A stretch of 64,000 bases of DNA from Stagonosporopsis chrysanthemi (lineage: Eukaryota; Ascomycota; Dothideomycetes; Pleosporales; Didymellaceae): positions 1 through 64,000 of the forward strand of contig JAFISE010000078.1 in NCBI GenBank assembly GCA_022560025.1, written 5' to 3'. Of this stretch, positions 19,031 through 30,863 are shown one piece after another. Position numbers and translations under genes: made by a program. Below the pieces are notes generated by a model that made no database searches, was not told the origin of the DNA, and saw nothing but the letters and a program-made list of their open reading frames with translations. Numbering within the stretch: position 1 is the stretch's first letter; the number at the start of each line of letters is the position of its first letter.

Positions 19031-21828
19031 GTCTTCTCTTAGAATCCGTCACCTTGACTGCTCTCACAAACACGGGTTCATTAAGCTGACGAGACGTTCG
19101 GGATCTCGTTCGTGCGGCTTTTACAGGGCTGAACAATGGAAGAAATGTGAGATGCTGTGAGATCACTTCAGGTCTGGCGGTGGAGAGATTAGAGCGGCGT
19201 TGGTCTGGTGGTCGAGTGTAGAGAGATACGGACGAGGGGCATACTGGGTGATTGGTCGGCCGTTATTGGGGCTGAACCTGGCTTTTTGAGTTTGTGGTCG
19301 GAAACGGCTTGATACGATGAAGCAACAAGCTGTAAGTAAAGCTACTGTCGAGGCTGCAAGTGTCGGCGTGAGGATTAAGGGCCTTTGGGCATCATCGGAA
19401 CAGTAGGCTGGAACTCATACGTTATAGAACCCTCGTGGTCGATCTTCGAAAGAGATTCGATCTCTTGGCTGCGTTGGCTACGTCGTTTGTACAGATTTGC
19501 TCTCTCCTTGAGTGTTGCTGCTTAAAAGCCAGCAATCTTGCCCGTGAGATGGAGACAATTCGATTGAGAGACGTTCGACCGCGTAGAGATGTCTTTTAAG
19601 AATGCCAAGGCTGTTTTGGCGTGCGACGTTGTTGCCTCAGTGTACGATAGTGCAATGAGCAAGTAGGAACAGTGCCCACTGCGACTTCTTCCCAGCGGCA
19701 TGACCTGGAAAAATGCAATACTGATCATGTGTCTCGTCGCGTCATGGCTTCTTCCTCATCGGTAGGCTGGTCGTTATCCCCAACTGCCCTTGTGGGCGTT
19801 TTGCGCTGATTTTCGTTCTCCATGCATCAACGACAGTCTTCTTTCACATTGGACCGCTCTTTGAAGCCCGCCACCGTAAGGTTCGACAAACTCGCATGAA
19901 ATCCTACCAAGCTCCTGTAAATAGGGTTTTGCTGAGCATGGTCATCTCAAGACTGCATATCTGCTCGCCAACACGCCCGCCTGACTCTCGGACTTCGAAA
20001 GCAAAATTTCCACACTGTTTCCCTCTTTCCGAGCCTTGACAGCTGACCAGAAAGATAAGACCGTCGGGAGAAGAGCTCAGTCAGCGGTCGTCGAGGCTGA
20101 GAGGGTGCAGAGAGAAGCTGAGGAGAAGATGGAATCAATTGCTCTCCCAACAACACTGCGAACACTGTGTACGTGGGACAGCGTCTTCGTCGTTCAAACG
20201 ACGCCGTTTCCACGCTCCCGCATCCTTTGGCGACCTTCACCATTGCCTCCTGTTTCCATGTTCTGCAGAAGACTTCGTCCTCCTGCAAGAGTGACGGATA
20301 GGAAAGAAATGCCAAGGGCTGAGCGACTTTCGAACGAGATGGATGGTTGGCGTGGCTGGGAGACGCTACGTGATTGCTCTGCTGATTGTCTGTTTTGTGT
20401 CGGCCATGGCTGTACTTGGTAGAATCTTCATTCTCAGACATTTGCAGCTTGGTGGACGAGAGCCGGACGAAGTACACTGTCGATTTCAATAACATGTCGA
20501 ATGGCAGAAGAAGGAAGGCTTGCGCGCAGCAGTTGTGACAGACCTCGATGCCTTCCAGCTCGAGCGTCGCAGTTGACTGTTCGATTCTCCCCTGCAGCGC
20601 TGCACACGTTGTACAGTGTAGAGAACCAGCAGCCAATCCGGTTTGTATGCCATATATCGTAGGACATGGCTTAATCGACCGCCAGCTTTGCGGGCAAAGA
20701 CCTCAGATCATGCACCCGTCGAGAGCCGAACACGCGACTATCGTGATTGCTGCCGGGCGCCAAGGAATACGCGTGAGAACCATCTTGAGCACTACACTGT
20801 GCTGAGCGATGGACGTCATCCCTTCATCCCTCTGGTAATTGGGCGTTCGCCGCCTTGTGAGGCCTATCGCGTTACTCTCTATCCATGGTGCAATTACTCA
20901 AGTGGACGTGATGTGATGCGGGATCGCCGTCTCAGCAGCTAAAGTAGACGGTCGCTGCACGGAAGATGGCCAGCACGACCAAAGCGGAAGGCGAGAGGGT
21001 GGGTGGTTGGAGAGGGTCGACATAACATTGAACACACATTGCAGGCTTCGCGATGGTGTTTCCCGCGAACAAACATGTCGGAGCTGCTGTCTTCAGTACA
21101 CTGTTGCTACAACTATATGCAAAGGGCTTCGACATCAACAAGCGCGTCGAGAGTGGCAGTGGGACGCGTTCAGCTCGCGTTTCGCGGAGGGCCGCTATGC
21201 CCGATGTAGGTAGCCTAAGCGTCTTCACGTTGACGACGACCGCCCGCCATTTCCGGCCACGCACCGTCCTTGAGACCGTTGCTCGTCACCGCGTCCCCGA
21301 GATCAGCAGGGACAAGGCACACTCTCCGCTCTGATCAACGCTGAATCCGGCAGGAAAGAAAGGGAGGGCTACCATATCTCACACCCAGCCGCGAGAGTGC
21401 AGCCTCTATCAGCACCCCGGCTGCTATGCCATTGCCACAAAGATGGTCACGTCAAGGTTTTTTGATTGCTCCTCCGATATGAAGGACACCTAGAGAGTCT
21501 GCCGCCATGCTTCGAGGATGGGTGCGTGTGCCAGGAATCTAATCTGTTCGATCTTTGAACACTGTTACAAGGAGCGTCATACTCTGCATCTCTTGCTACT
21601 ACAGCTTGACACGAGCCCGCAAAGATCTGTTAGTTTACAGCGGCGACCATCTATGCATAGTCAGTTTGAGGTCATCTGATCCTAGCTTGCTTGCCAGCCT
21701 GACCAGAGCAGAGCAAGCTTATGTGTTCCTCTACTTATAAAAGGGCAGTTCCACTCGCCGGAGGGGGAGAACTACACCTTGCTGCATTGCTTTTCTGGCA
21801 AGCAAGTCCCTTTGAAGAGTCCTCCACG
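19031..21828. other. Intergenic 2.8 kb, no supported gene
   Basis: The longest frame is 229 codons on the minus strand (19947-20636), overlapped by other frames on both strands, and shows no domain or splice support. Nothing else was seen. Confidence 0.4.
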
Positions 21829-23841
21829 ATGCCTCCAGATGATCGACCACTTCCGGCCTCAATGGACGTGCCAGACTGCTGTGATTTATGCGACTTTCCT
21901 GTCCAGCCCAGTGACAATGTTGGATCTCGTAAGTATGCACTGCTCAAGCTTAACAACTCTGACTCACAGAACGCAGTCACCTATGCAACGTACCCACCTG
22001 TTACGGGTAGATCACAACCAACTTTGTGTCATCGATTATGCGCCGATATGTGCTCTGCCTTCCTAGGACCTGAAGCTTTGATCCAGCTCCGCCAAGCTCT
22101 GGCGCCTGGCATTCCTGTTGACAATCTATCGTATCAGGAGCATGCCGTCCAGATCCTCAAGTCATCGTGCGACTTAGAACATGTGTCAGAAAAGGTTCCA
22201 CTCACGTGCGGGAGTCAAGCCAGCTGCAATCGCTTGAAGTGTTTGTTCAAGCAGTTGGTCAACTTGCCAGTTGAATTACGTCAGAGCATTATGCTAATGG
22301 CTGGACCCTGCGACTTCTCCAAGCTTGTCGTTCTCCTTGGACAGACATGGGACCTCCATCTGGCGCATCAGAACAGACAGCCCCGCGATGTCCTCTTGTT
22401 ATGCAAACGTAACGTGTACCAAACCACTATCAACTACGGCGGCACATCATACATCACTGGAATATACGAAGAAGAGACTCCTGGTTCTGTTGCAAATCAA
22501 GTCAGACAGATCGTGGTGTGACCTTCTCGTGGTTTGGACCAACCGAATTGGCATTACCAAGGTCGAAGTCGTTGACAGCAGATTAATTGCTCCCGGACAC
22601 GTTGGATGCACTTCAAGACACAAACCTGATTCCAATCCTATCAAAGCGCCGGATGACCAGCTATCAGCAGATGGCGCGCTTATGAAATGTCAGAATTGTG
22701 AAAACTTCAACGCAAAGAAGCACAAGGCCATGCATTCAAAACGCCAATGGATGTTCACTATCCCTATCACCAAAACCCCAGTCCGACTCACATACAAGGT
22801 TTGGAATCACTTTGAGTAGTCATGCCTCCATCTGACCACCCCGCAGGGTCTCTTCCTCAACAGGATATCAAACGCGCATCCCGGCCGGAATCAGACGTTT
22901 GGAGATTGTTTGGGATCCGCCGCAATTCTGTCTGAAGTTGGAGAGCCTCTTCCTCGCATCCCGCTTGGTGATCATGTTCTTCGATACGTCCCTCTTCAAA
23001 ACATTTCTGCCATCTCCTTTGCGTTCAAGTCGGGCCGAATTGAAGCGATTGCATCTCATGGGCCTTCCAATCAACACAAGGGCTTCTATAATGAAGTGGA
23101 TAGCGATACCGTCTGTTTACTGTTCCCGCTGTCTGAAGGCGAGAAACTCGAGGCACTTTGGGCAGTCCGTTACAGCAACAATCTTTGGAACGTACCGATA
23201 TGCTCGTCGTAAGTACCATGACCAGAGAGATGTGTAAGGCTCACGATAAGCAGGTGGAAACTCAGATGAAGACGACCTGGATAGGCTACCAGTGGGCGAT
23301 CAATAGCCCATGCGAGGCTGAGCTAGTTGCGGATAAGTATGCAGAGGCGCTCTTCTACAGTGATCCTCGGACGCCTCGCAACGCTGTGACCGCTCATCCA
23401 CATCCACCTTGCCGCAAGACTTCACTCGACTCTCTAACCGCACCGCCGTACGCGGGATATCTAAAGCCGCCACCATATTCTCGTCTTACTCCCGTCTATT
23501 ACGATAACTACTACTCGGACGCTCCACTGGAAGGTGTGGTCAACGTCCAGGCTTGTATCGACAAAGAATTCTGCCTTGGCCTCCTCCTCGACCATGGGAC
23601 GCACAGCCGGACTGTAGGGCAGTACAGGTTTGACAAAGAGATATCAGCACCATACAAACCCTGTGACATCTGTTTGGTGCCGGAAAAGCATGCGGAGAAA
23701 TCACAAACTCGTCTTCAAGTTCTCAACGACGGATCATACCGGCCCCCATCCAATCGTTTCATTAAGCGGTTGACGGAGGGCACCATCGTGTGGTGGCATA
23801 GCAAGGACTCCTCAGCTGTCGATGTTCTGACCTCAACTTGA
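21829..23841 (+). pseudogene. F-box-like fungal protein, frame-disrupted
   Basis: Coding-like sequence runs across 2 kb in changing frames. Near the N-terminus is a Cys pair motif (DCCDLCDFPV ... CHRLCADMC). Around residue 170 is an F-box-like segment (LVNLPVELRQSIMLMAGPCD). The C-terminal part contains a QYRFDKE-type segment often seen in large fungal F-box-like proteins. One intron is clear (22800-22848, phase 0, joining AAG to GGT). The frame also jumps near 22520 and near 23160, and again after the GTAAGT donor at 23211, where no acceptor keeps frame. Either the gene has several small indels or it has cryptic introns; decay fits the neighbourhood. An F-box protein would recruit substrates to an SCF ubiquitin ligase. 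The family call is tentative. Confidence 0.45.
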
Positions 23842-24781
23842 GGGCATACAAGCTCGGTCGTGGGGTCGTAATTGTAAGCACAATCGAGCACAAAAGAGAG
23901 CAGGTTCTAACTATGCAAGACCCACAGCAGATGCAACGCAACTCGTACGAGTCATGCGCTCGGGGAGGTGCATTTCAGGGATGACAATTCCTTGTCCAGC
24001 GCCATTCCCATCAAAGCTTTTTCCTTTCCACTATTTCATTGACGTTTTCCTTTCCTTCATTTCATTGACGTTTTCCTTTCCTTCATTTCATTGACTTTTT
24101 CCTTTCACTGCTATCACTGAGATCACATCATCAGATACATTGGCCGTGGATGGCTTGGTGATTGTTTTACTCATGGCTCGAAAAGCGGGCTTTCAGATAT
24201 TAGTTTATTCGAGCATCGATATCAATGTACCTACCTTTCATAGAGCAGATAGTATTCCTAAGCCATATACCAGACAACCTCAGCTGTTATCACTACGATT
24301 GCAATGCGATCTCTTCATGTCCCGAACGCAAGCCTCGTAAGCAACTTTCTTACAACAGAGCCTCTTGATATCTTGATCTCCCCATTAGCTACAAACCAGA
24401 GCTTTAAGACCGGAAGGGCAAAGAGACAGATGTCGACTCGTTGGAGCGTTTTATCAACGAGTGGTGTGCGAGGGCTTCTCGTGGGAGTGATTGCGACTCC
24501 TTCTGCCCGCTTGGTAGACTGCAGAAAACGGATCGGATAATGATATCACCGTCAAACGAGCACTCCTGATTTCCATGAGCCTTACTTCACGGTGCTCGGA
24601 CAGACACTGCCAGGCCACATCCTTTGGGCAGGCCAGCAACTTGACAACGACCAGCACGTAGTAATCTCTGTTGAAAATAAGTGTTTTATCGCCCTAATAT
24701 TGTAGTGCATACTTGTATCTCGTGTTTTTACTGACCCAAAAACAGCAAGTATAAGTAACTCGATGAATAGTAAGACGGCGC
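23842..24781. other. Intergenic, no supported gene
   Basis: Apart from the 26-bp tandem repeat at 24020-24108, only short overlapping frames were seen. Confidence 0.45.
24020..24108. repeat. 26-bp tandem repeat, 3.4 units
   Basis: Tandem pyrimidine-rich units of TTTCCTTTCCTTCATTTCAT plus TGACGT, about 200 bp after the end of the F-box-like gene. Confidence 0.9.
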
Positions 24782-26260
24782 CTATACCAGATCTTCCCCT
24801 TCTTGATACATGATCGGGACAGGTGTCCTGTAAGACAGCTCTATTTGCATTTGCAAACTCCCAAGCAGTTGTGCAGATAGGACGAAGCCATCGCCCGCTG
24901 CAAAGTGCAAGTCATCCTCTGCACAGGCAGCCATGCCTGGAAACGTCACATCACCTCCCGATGCTTGGTATTTTTCTAGCACCACCGAATGGAATTCAGT
25001 CCCAGCAGTCTGCTGGTCAGGGTTACCACCGTCCTCTGGGTTCTCGCCGGGTTGAGTTGCAACTTACGCAACGGCCTTCGGCATGATGACCGGCTTGCTC
25101 GGGTCAGCAAGACTGCCGAGCACTAAATTGCGGTGTCATGTCAGCAGAAGCAGTATCAGGCATGTCAAAACAAGACGTATCGAGCGCGATTGAAGCCAAC
25201 TCAACAAACAAGATGGACCCACAGTTGCCTCAATCGACCGGGAGGTTCCACTAGTGACCCAGCGCCAGGTACTTGCTCCAGACTCTGTGATCGTCCGCTT
25301 TGATGGTGCTTTCCGATGCCGATAAACTCTGCGCGCTTTTCATGCACGCGAATAGTTTGCAGACTATCTCTGAATTTGCTTTGGAGGAGGAGGAAACGTC
25401 TTCCAAATTTGAGGGTTGCGAACATGTTGACGACAGGTGTGGCATTCCCCGACACTTCTCTGTGCTTGGCTAGTATATCTTTTCCAAAACTAGCTGGCTC
25501 TGCAGTAGGTCGCGGATAGTTAGTAAAGCGTTACGGTAGAACACCGGAGGCTCTTGTTGCGTTGATGATGTAGCCTCGGATGAAGTTGGCCGCACATACT
25601 CGGTTCTGAGGCGGGGGCAAAGATATTCTTGACGTCCAGCAGTGGAACGGGTAGTATCGATTTATGCGGCACACACACAAGGCCCATAGAAACGACTAAT
25701 TAATGCGGATGTATAATGGTACCAGGCTGGAGGATTGGTGCAGCGCGCGGCTGTTCCGGTATCAAAAGCGCCTGTGGGTTGCTGTGGTCGATGCTCGATG
25801 CGTCGCATTGGCACGAACAGGCCTAGAGGTTTCCCTTTGATCTGCACAGCCTCTTCCATCGTATTAGGACGGATACTCAAAGTCTCCCAGAATGCCTCGA
25901 TGTTGTCTGGTTTGAGTGCATTTGGAGAATCTGCAAGGGCTTTGAAAAACAGGTCTACAGTGCCCTCGCTGGAGTCGGTCTTGAATGCGGTATTGCCCCC
26001 TGTCAAAGTAAGGAGAGCCTGTATCCGGTCGTGAGGGCCGAAGCATTGATGTTTGATGCTTTGCCAGATTGGGAGAGACTCCACGTTCTTCTGGCGACTG
26101 CTCCCTCGCTGGTACGTCAGGAACTGCATGATGTCACCTATCCTGAACAACACCTTGTCTTGTTCCTTGCGGGCTTTGCGAGTCTACATCTAAGCTAATA
26201 TAGACACCGCAGATTCTCACTGCAGGCGTCTCGGTACCGCGAGGCTGACTTTGTTCGAGT
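24782..26260 (-). pseudogene. HET-like (heterokaryon incompatibility) gene remnant
   Basis: The best-preserved piece is 25662-26153 on the minus strand. It includes PHDRIQALLTLTGG, resembling the PRDRIYALLGL motif that follows the HET domain in fungal incompatibility proteins. Upstream, a GTGAGA donor near 26215 and a TGTAG acceptor near 26188 could add a short exon. Downstream, 25240-25620 is a second piece (KFGRRFLLLQSKFRDS, broken by a TAA that CAA could have given). A third, at 24782-24985, is a C-terminal piece (GDVTFPGMAACAEDD) like the GDEV-type end of HET proteins. The N-terminal catalytic HET motif itself was not found. HET proteins trigger cell death on fusion of unlike individuals. 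The assignment rests on weak motif similarity. Confidence 0.4.
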
Positions 26261-26269
26261 AGCGATCTG

Positions 26270-28926
26270 CTCAGAGCGGCGACAGATTTCAGGACAGGTT
26301 GAGATTAGCAGATCGACTGAGGACATGAACTTCTCAAGGTAAGAAACGCATCAGCGCTGAGCATGTGCTCGTCGCACTGCACAGTGTTGGAGGGGCCCTT
26401 CAACGCACGTCACGGACTTTCCTCACGACATCTTGCACAAAGTTTTTGGGCTGGTTGCTAGCACGAGAGTCGGCTGTTCGGACAGGACGTGATGCCGCTT
26501 GCCAAGATTTTCCTCCCCGCGGTGCCAAGAAGTCGGCGCCGCAAGTCCCCCACACGGTTGCCATGTGTTGAAACTGCCAGCGCTGCTTACCGCCGTGTTG
26601 ACAGCCATGACAAGAGTTCTTAGCACGCTCGATCGGCCCAGGAGTTGGGTCTCGGGAGCGCGCTTTTGATGATAGACACGCGAGGGGCCAGGAGATTGCA
26701 CTCGAGCGCAACTTCATCCACGCGTTGACCGCATGCGTAGAGTACTTTCCGCAGACGGCACGTTCGACAGTGAACACACGCCGATTTCTCCAACGAGCCC
26801 GCTCTCCAGCCCACGCCCAGGCTGCGTGACTGCCGTACAAAGGACCAGTCGGTGTCAGTACCCCGCTCTGCGCCCGCGTCCGCGCCGCGGCCCTCCCCGC
26901 GTCCCCGCAAGGCCCTTTCTGCCCACGCCCCGGCTGTATTCACCCACCGGCGCTGCGACGATACTGCGGCCACCAGGGTTTTGACGACAGCGTCCTGTCT
27001 CGCGCTGAACCGCACTTGTTCTAGATGAGTGCCGATACCTGTTCATTGGCGGCCATCGTGCCAAGATGATGCCGTGGGCGACGAGGCGTCTGGATGCTGG
27101 GCGAAAGCATCGGGTTGCGTCGTTGGAGGAGGGCGATACTCAGGTGGGCGATACTCAGGTGGGCGATACACAGGGGGGCGGGACGGCACAGAACAGGCGT
27201 TACTGGGCGGGCGGTCTCTGCATCCCTTTGCAGCCTCGCGCGTCTCGAGCAGGTATATTATGCGGCCTGTCAGTGTTGATACCGCCCTTGGACAGATCGC
27301 GGCGAAGGTGGGATTTGCTCTTTGCTTGATTCATGCCACCCACAGCTTTTGCACGGTGTCCAAGTACGCCGACACAGCCTCTGTGCGAATCATGCATTGC
27401 GCAACAAATTCGACATGCAGTCATGTCAGTTACACCCAGTTACACCAGCCAGCAATGCTGACCTATGGAATATGCGCGCTTGTGTGTGCCCTGGTGTCGT
27501 TGCTGTCCGGCAAACGCCAAGACGATCAAGAATTGCCAGAGCCCTCAGGCTCCAGTCTCGAATCGACGAAGCGAAACAAGTCTGCGCAAAAGTCAGCAGG
27601 AAAAATCCGTCTGTTCATCTTTACAACCTAGCACCCGGACATTGTTACCAAGGGGTTACGACTTTAAGGTCCTGCGTATTATTGCGTTTCTGATACCTTA
27701 CCTGCCCTTACCTTCGTACACGTGATCCGGAACCCTGCAGCAGTGCCTCCTCGCCCTGTTATCAAGTCCCGTTAAGCACACTTCTCATTTGCGGGATGAG
27801 AGGCTTATTGCTATCAGGTGCTCGTCCCTGACGCTTTGTCGTTGCGAATCTCCGTGCTCTGCCAGCGAGAGATGTTGCGCTGTCCAGGGAATTCAGCAGT
27901 ACTTGTAGGCACACTTGTAGGCAATGCGGTGGCCGCTCCCGCGCGTGCTTACGTGTGCAGTGCAGTGAGGCTGCGATGCATGGCGGCGATGGCATGCTGA
28001 CTGCATGAAGCGACGCAGGTCTGGTGTCGCTCGCTGTCATTGGTTATCGGTCCTTCAGCCCGCAGTTGCGCTTACCCAATTCTGGCGTGCTTACCTAATT
28101 CTGGCGTGATGCGCCAGCTGTCCTCCTGTTGAGAGCCCAGGGCAAGTCGTTGCGACCTCGTTTCTGTTTGATGGCAGGTGTGTGTGCGCTTACCGATACG
28201 AGGATGCTGCGAGTTTGTAGGGTTGGAGACAGGTCAGCTGATAGGGTGGGGTATCATTCGCTGCATTCTAGAGGCATGCCTGCGAACGTTCATTGGTGGT
28301 ATACGGGACCTGCCAAAAGCTGACCTGTTGGACGTACAGCCAAGATCTGTCTTAATGTAAGAGCTCCGGGGGCTACACCGCTCTTGACTGTGACCGTCTT
28401 TTGGTACAGAGCTACAGAACCCCGTTCATAAAACTTTCACCTTCTTTCTGGCTGATGGGCGGGGCGGAAGAGCCATCTCTGGTACAATCTAAATCGCCTG
28501 CACGTCACTACGACCCAGTGTATGATGGGTCATCCGCACCAGAACAAGGAAATTGATTGAGTTCCAGTGAAAGGGAATGCTCCCCATGCGCACCGCTGCG
28601 ATGCCGGCGCTCCCCACTAGAGGACCAGTCGTACACGCTGGAACTGGTCGGTCAAAGCTGCTGAGTATCAGCTGGAAAGGGAATGCAGATTGTCTGGCTC
28701 AGCTATCAAAGAGAAACGCCACAGAGTCGATGCTCTTCGGGATGGCCGATGACCTGGCAAGATTGCAAACGACAAGACGACTCATCTGGAATGTGGATAC
28801 ACGAGAGAGCCGTTGATAAAGATACCTTCTAGTCCTCCATATTTTCGCCAGAAACCAACACCGCCCATCTCAAGCTACCAGCACCAAACACCCAAAGCAA
28901 CCGAAATCCATCGCATCCCATACACC
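26270..28926. other. Intergenic 2.7 kb, locally GC-rich, no supported gene
   Basis: A GC-rich block at about 26700-27250 produces many overlapping frames on both strands (up to 200 codons), none with a domain or splice support. A 15-bp minisatellite lies at 27131-27175. Confidence 0.4.
27131..27175. repeat. 15-bp minisatellite, 3 units
   Basis: Three tandem copies of GGGCGATACTCAGGT, the last diverged. Not within a supported gene. Confidence 0.85.
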
Positions 28927-29267
28927 ATGAAGACCTTCGCCATCACCGCGCTCTTGGCCCTAGCAGCCATCACCAACGCCTGTCCCGGCGACTATGAACA
29001 GTGTGGCTGGCGAATGACTGGTACCTTCCACACCCAGCAAGCGCCCCTTACTGCACCACACTAACCAGCTCTACAGTCGGGGGATCCACGCAAAGCGATC
29101 TCGCCAAGGCAGTGTGTGGCCGCACCGACACGTGCGGAGGAAGGGAGTGGAACACCTTGTTCGTCATGCGTCCGGACGGCTCTCTGGAGGCGGGCTCGTT
29201 CTGCAGCAAGGGCTGTTATGAACGCCCGGACTCGCTGTGTCGGAATGAGGGGTGGTGTCATCATTGA
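28927..29267 (+). CDS. Small secreted cysteine-rich protein (94 aa, 2 exons), candidate effector
   Basis: Exon 1 is 28927-29020 and exon 2 is 29077-29267. The 56-bp intron has donor GTACCT, branch CACTAAC and acceptor CTACAG, and splices in phase 1 to give one frame ending at a TGA. The start MKTFAITALLALAAITNA is a textbook signal peptide with cleavage expected before CPGDYEQC. The mature part of about 76 residues has eight cysteines, enough for four disulfides. It contains the pattern KAVCGRTDTCGG and ends CRNEGWCHH. This size, cysteine content and secretion signal fit fungal effector or antimicrobial proteins; no family was recognised. An upstream in-frame ATG at 28813 would bury the signal peptide and is not used. 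The gene sits alone in accessory DNA, 350 bp from a solo LTR. Confidence 0.65.
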
Positions 29268-29619
29268 GTGAGGCGAACTGGGGTGAACTGGGGTGATGGC
29301 TGTCAGATCTTCCGTGGACGCTTTGGCTGTGTTGGAGACGAGACGATGGATGGGTAGAGGATTCTACGCTGCTCACTGTTTTCTCTACTCGCTTTTACTC
29401 TGTTCTCCCCTCTACGGCCGATTGCTGTTGTCAATTTAAGATCTGTCGCTTATTGTGCAGCGCGAGTGCCTTGCTTTGAGCCAAACTATGATGGTACCAC
29501 TGCGAAACAGCCAACACCCTATTTTCTAAATATCTTGTGTTGGAGATACCTCGCCCAGCCGTGCGGCAGACGTCGAGCTCTCGGATACCAAGCAGTTGCA
29601 ACAGTTCACCGGTTTTATA
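29268..29619. other. Intergenic, 3' of the secreted-protein gene
   Basis: No coding signal; it probably contains the transcript 3' end. Confidence 0.4.
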
Positions 29620-29754
29620 TGTAACGGTTGGGCTCTGCCCAGGCCTACTCTAGCACGAGTTAGGATAGCTTGTGTATGGGCAGGCATATAAGCAGCTCAG
29701 CCTACGTCAATAGTCAATGCAGCGCAGTCCTCCCTCTCTCTCTACACCGTTACA
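29620..29754 (+). mobile_element. Solo LTR, copia family 1
   Basis: A 135-bp copy in the opposite orientation to 1172-1305, with TGTAACGG and CCGTTACA ends and a perfect 5-bp target duplication TTATA (29615-29619 and 29755-29759). It retains the TATA box GCATATAAGCAGC. Confidence 0.9.
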
Positions 29755-30863
29755 TTATACGCACACCTCGGCATTATCTTTCGCAGAAGATGTACGTCGG
29801 AAAGGCGTAGAATCTGGCATTGAGGTTATCGTCAAGGTAACAATTGAAGCTATGACCAAGACTTTAGTTACTTTAGGACTTTGGTTGACCTTAACGTTGA
29901 CGTAGGTGCTATCGCCCTGAAGGTTAGCTGTTGGCTGCTTTTTGGTCTGCTTTCTGTAAGCTTCCTCCGTTCTTGTATGGTGGAGCCGCTCCAGCCGCCG
30001 TGCATCGTGCTCCTCGAAAGCAAACAAGAGTACCTATGACGGGCGAAGATGTAGCAGCTGGTGAAGCAAAGAAGCCTGGCTCATGAAAATGCGCACAGCA
30101 CTTGATACCGGTTCACACGCTGACATGGGCGGGTATCTGTTCACGACTGTCTTGAAAGCAGGCTGGACGTCGTTCTTGAAGGAAACAGGACAGTAGAGAT
30201 CTGGCGGTGCGATAACCACGTTTTCTCTACCTCACAGATAACGGGGAGTTCAACGCGTCTACTGCAGGCTGGCCGCTGTCATCGCGGCTGCGACAGTGGG
30301 GCAGCTGGCGGCGGGCCGGGTGCGGCTCAACCCGCCGATCCAGCGCCAAAAAGGCCGTCCTTGCGGATCGCGCCGGCCACGCGAAGCTGTCACGGCGGGG
30401 CACGTGGAGTGGGGATTTAGGGTGCAAACCAGGCCCAACAAGGCTTCAGAAGCGAGGCTTGGCCTTCGCTGCACCATACATCTCTCGTTGCATGATTGTC
30501 GTGAGACCAAGTCAGGTAATCAAGTCCATCCGACGATAACTGCGATAGCTTCACAGTGCAGACCTCTGAGCGAAAAGACTAGTTCACCTGAACCCACGAC
30601 CGCGTCCGGATCCATGCAAAATCGCCCGGCAGCTCATTACTCTTTGTTCTTTTCAAGTGTGCAGAGCAGGTTCGATGCCCAATGTCTGGAACCAACCTCG
30701 ATCTCCCGACTCCAGAAGAACACACGTTCCCGCCCAGTTCGTGGCTTGGCTATGGCCTGACACGACCCAGTCGAGCTCTCTCACGAGCATTGGTTCGGTA
30801 TGTCCTCTTCAACAATTGAACGTCGAACACGGTCGCTAAGCTGACTGTCGTACGCCTACCTCT
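29755..30863. other. Intergenic 1.1 kb, no supported gene
   Basis: Overlapping GC-rich frames near 30250-30760 look like shadows; no domain was seen. Confidence 0.4.

Noticed and set aside
19947..20636. 229-codon minus-strand frame
   Set aside because: Overlapped by frames on both strands, with no domain, repeat or splice support; left unannotated.
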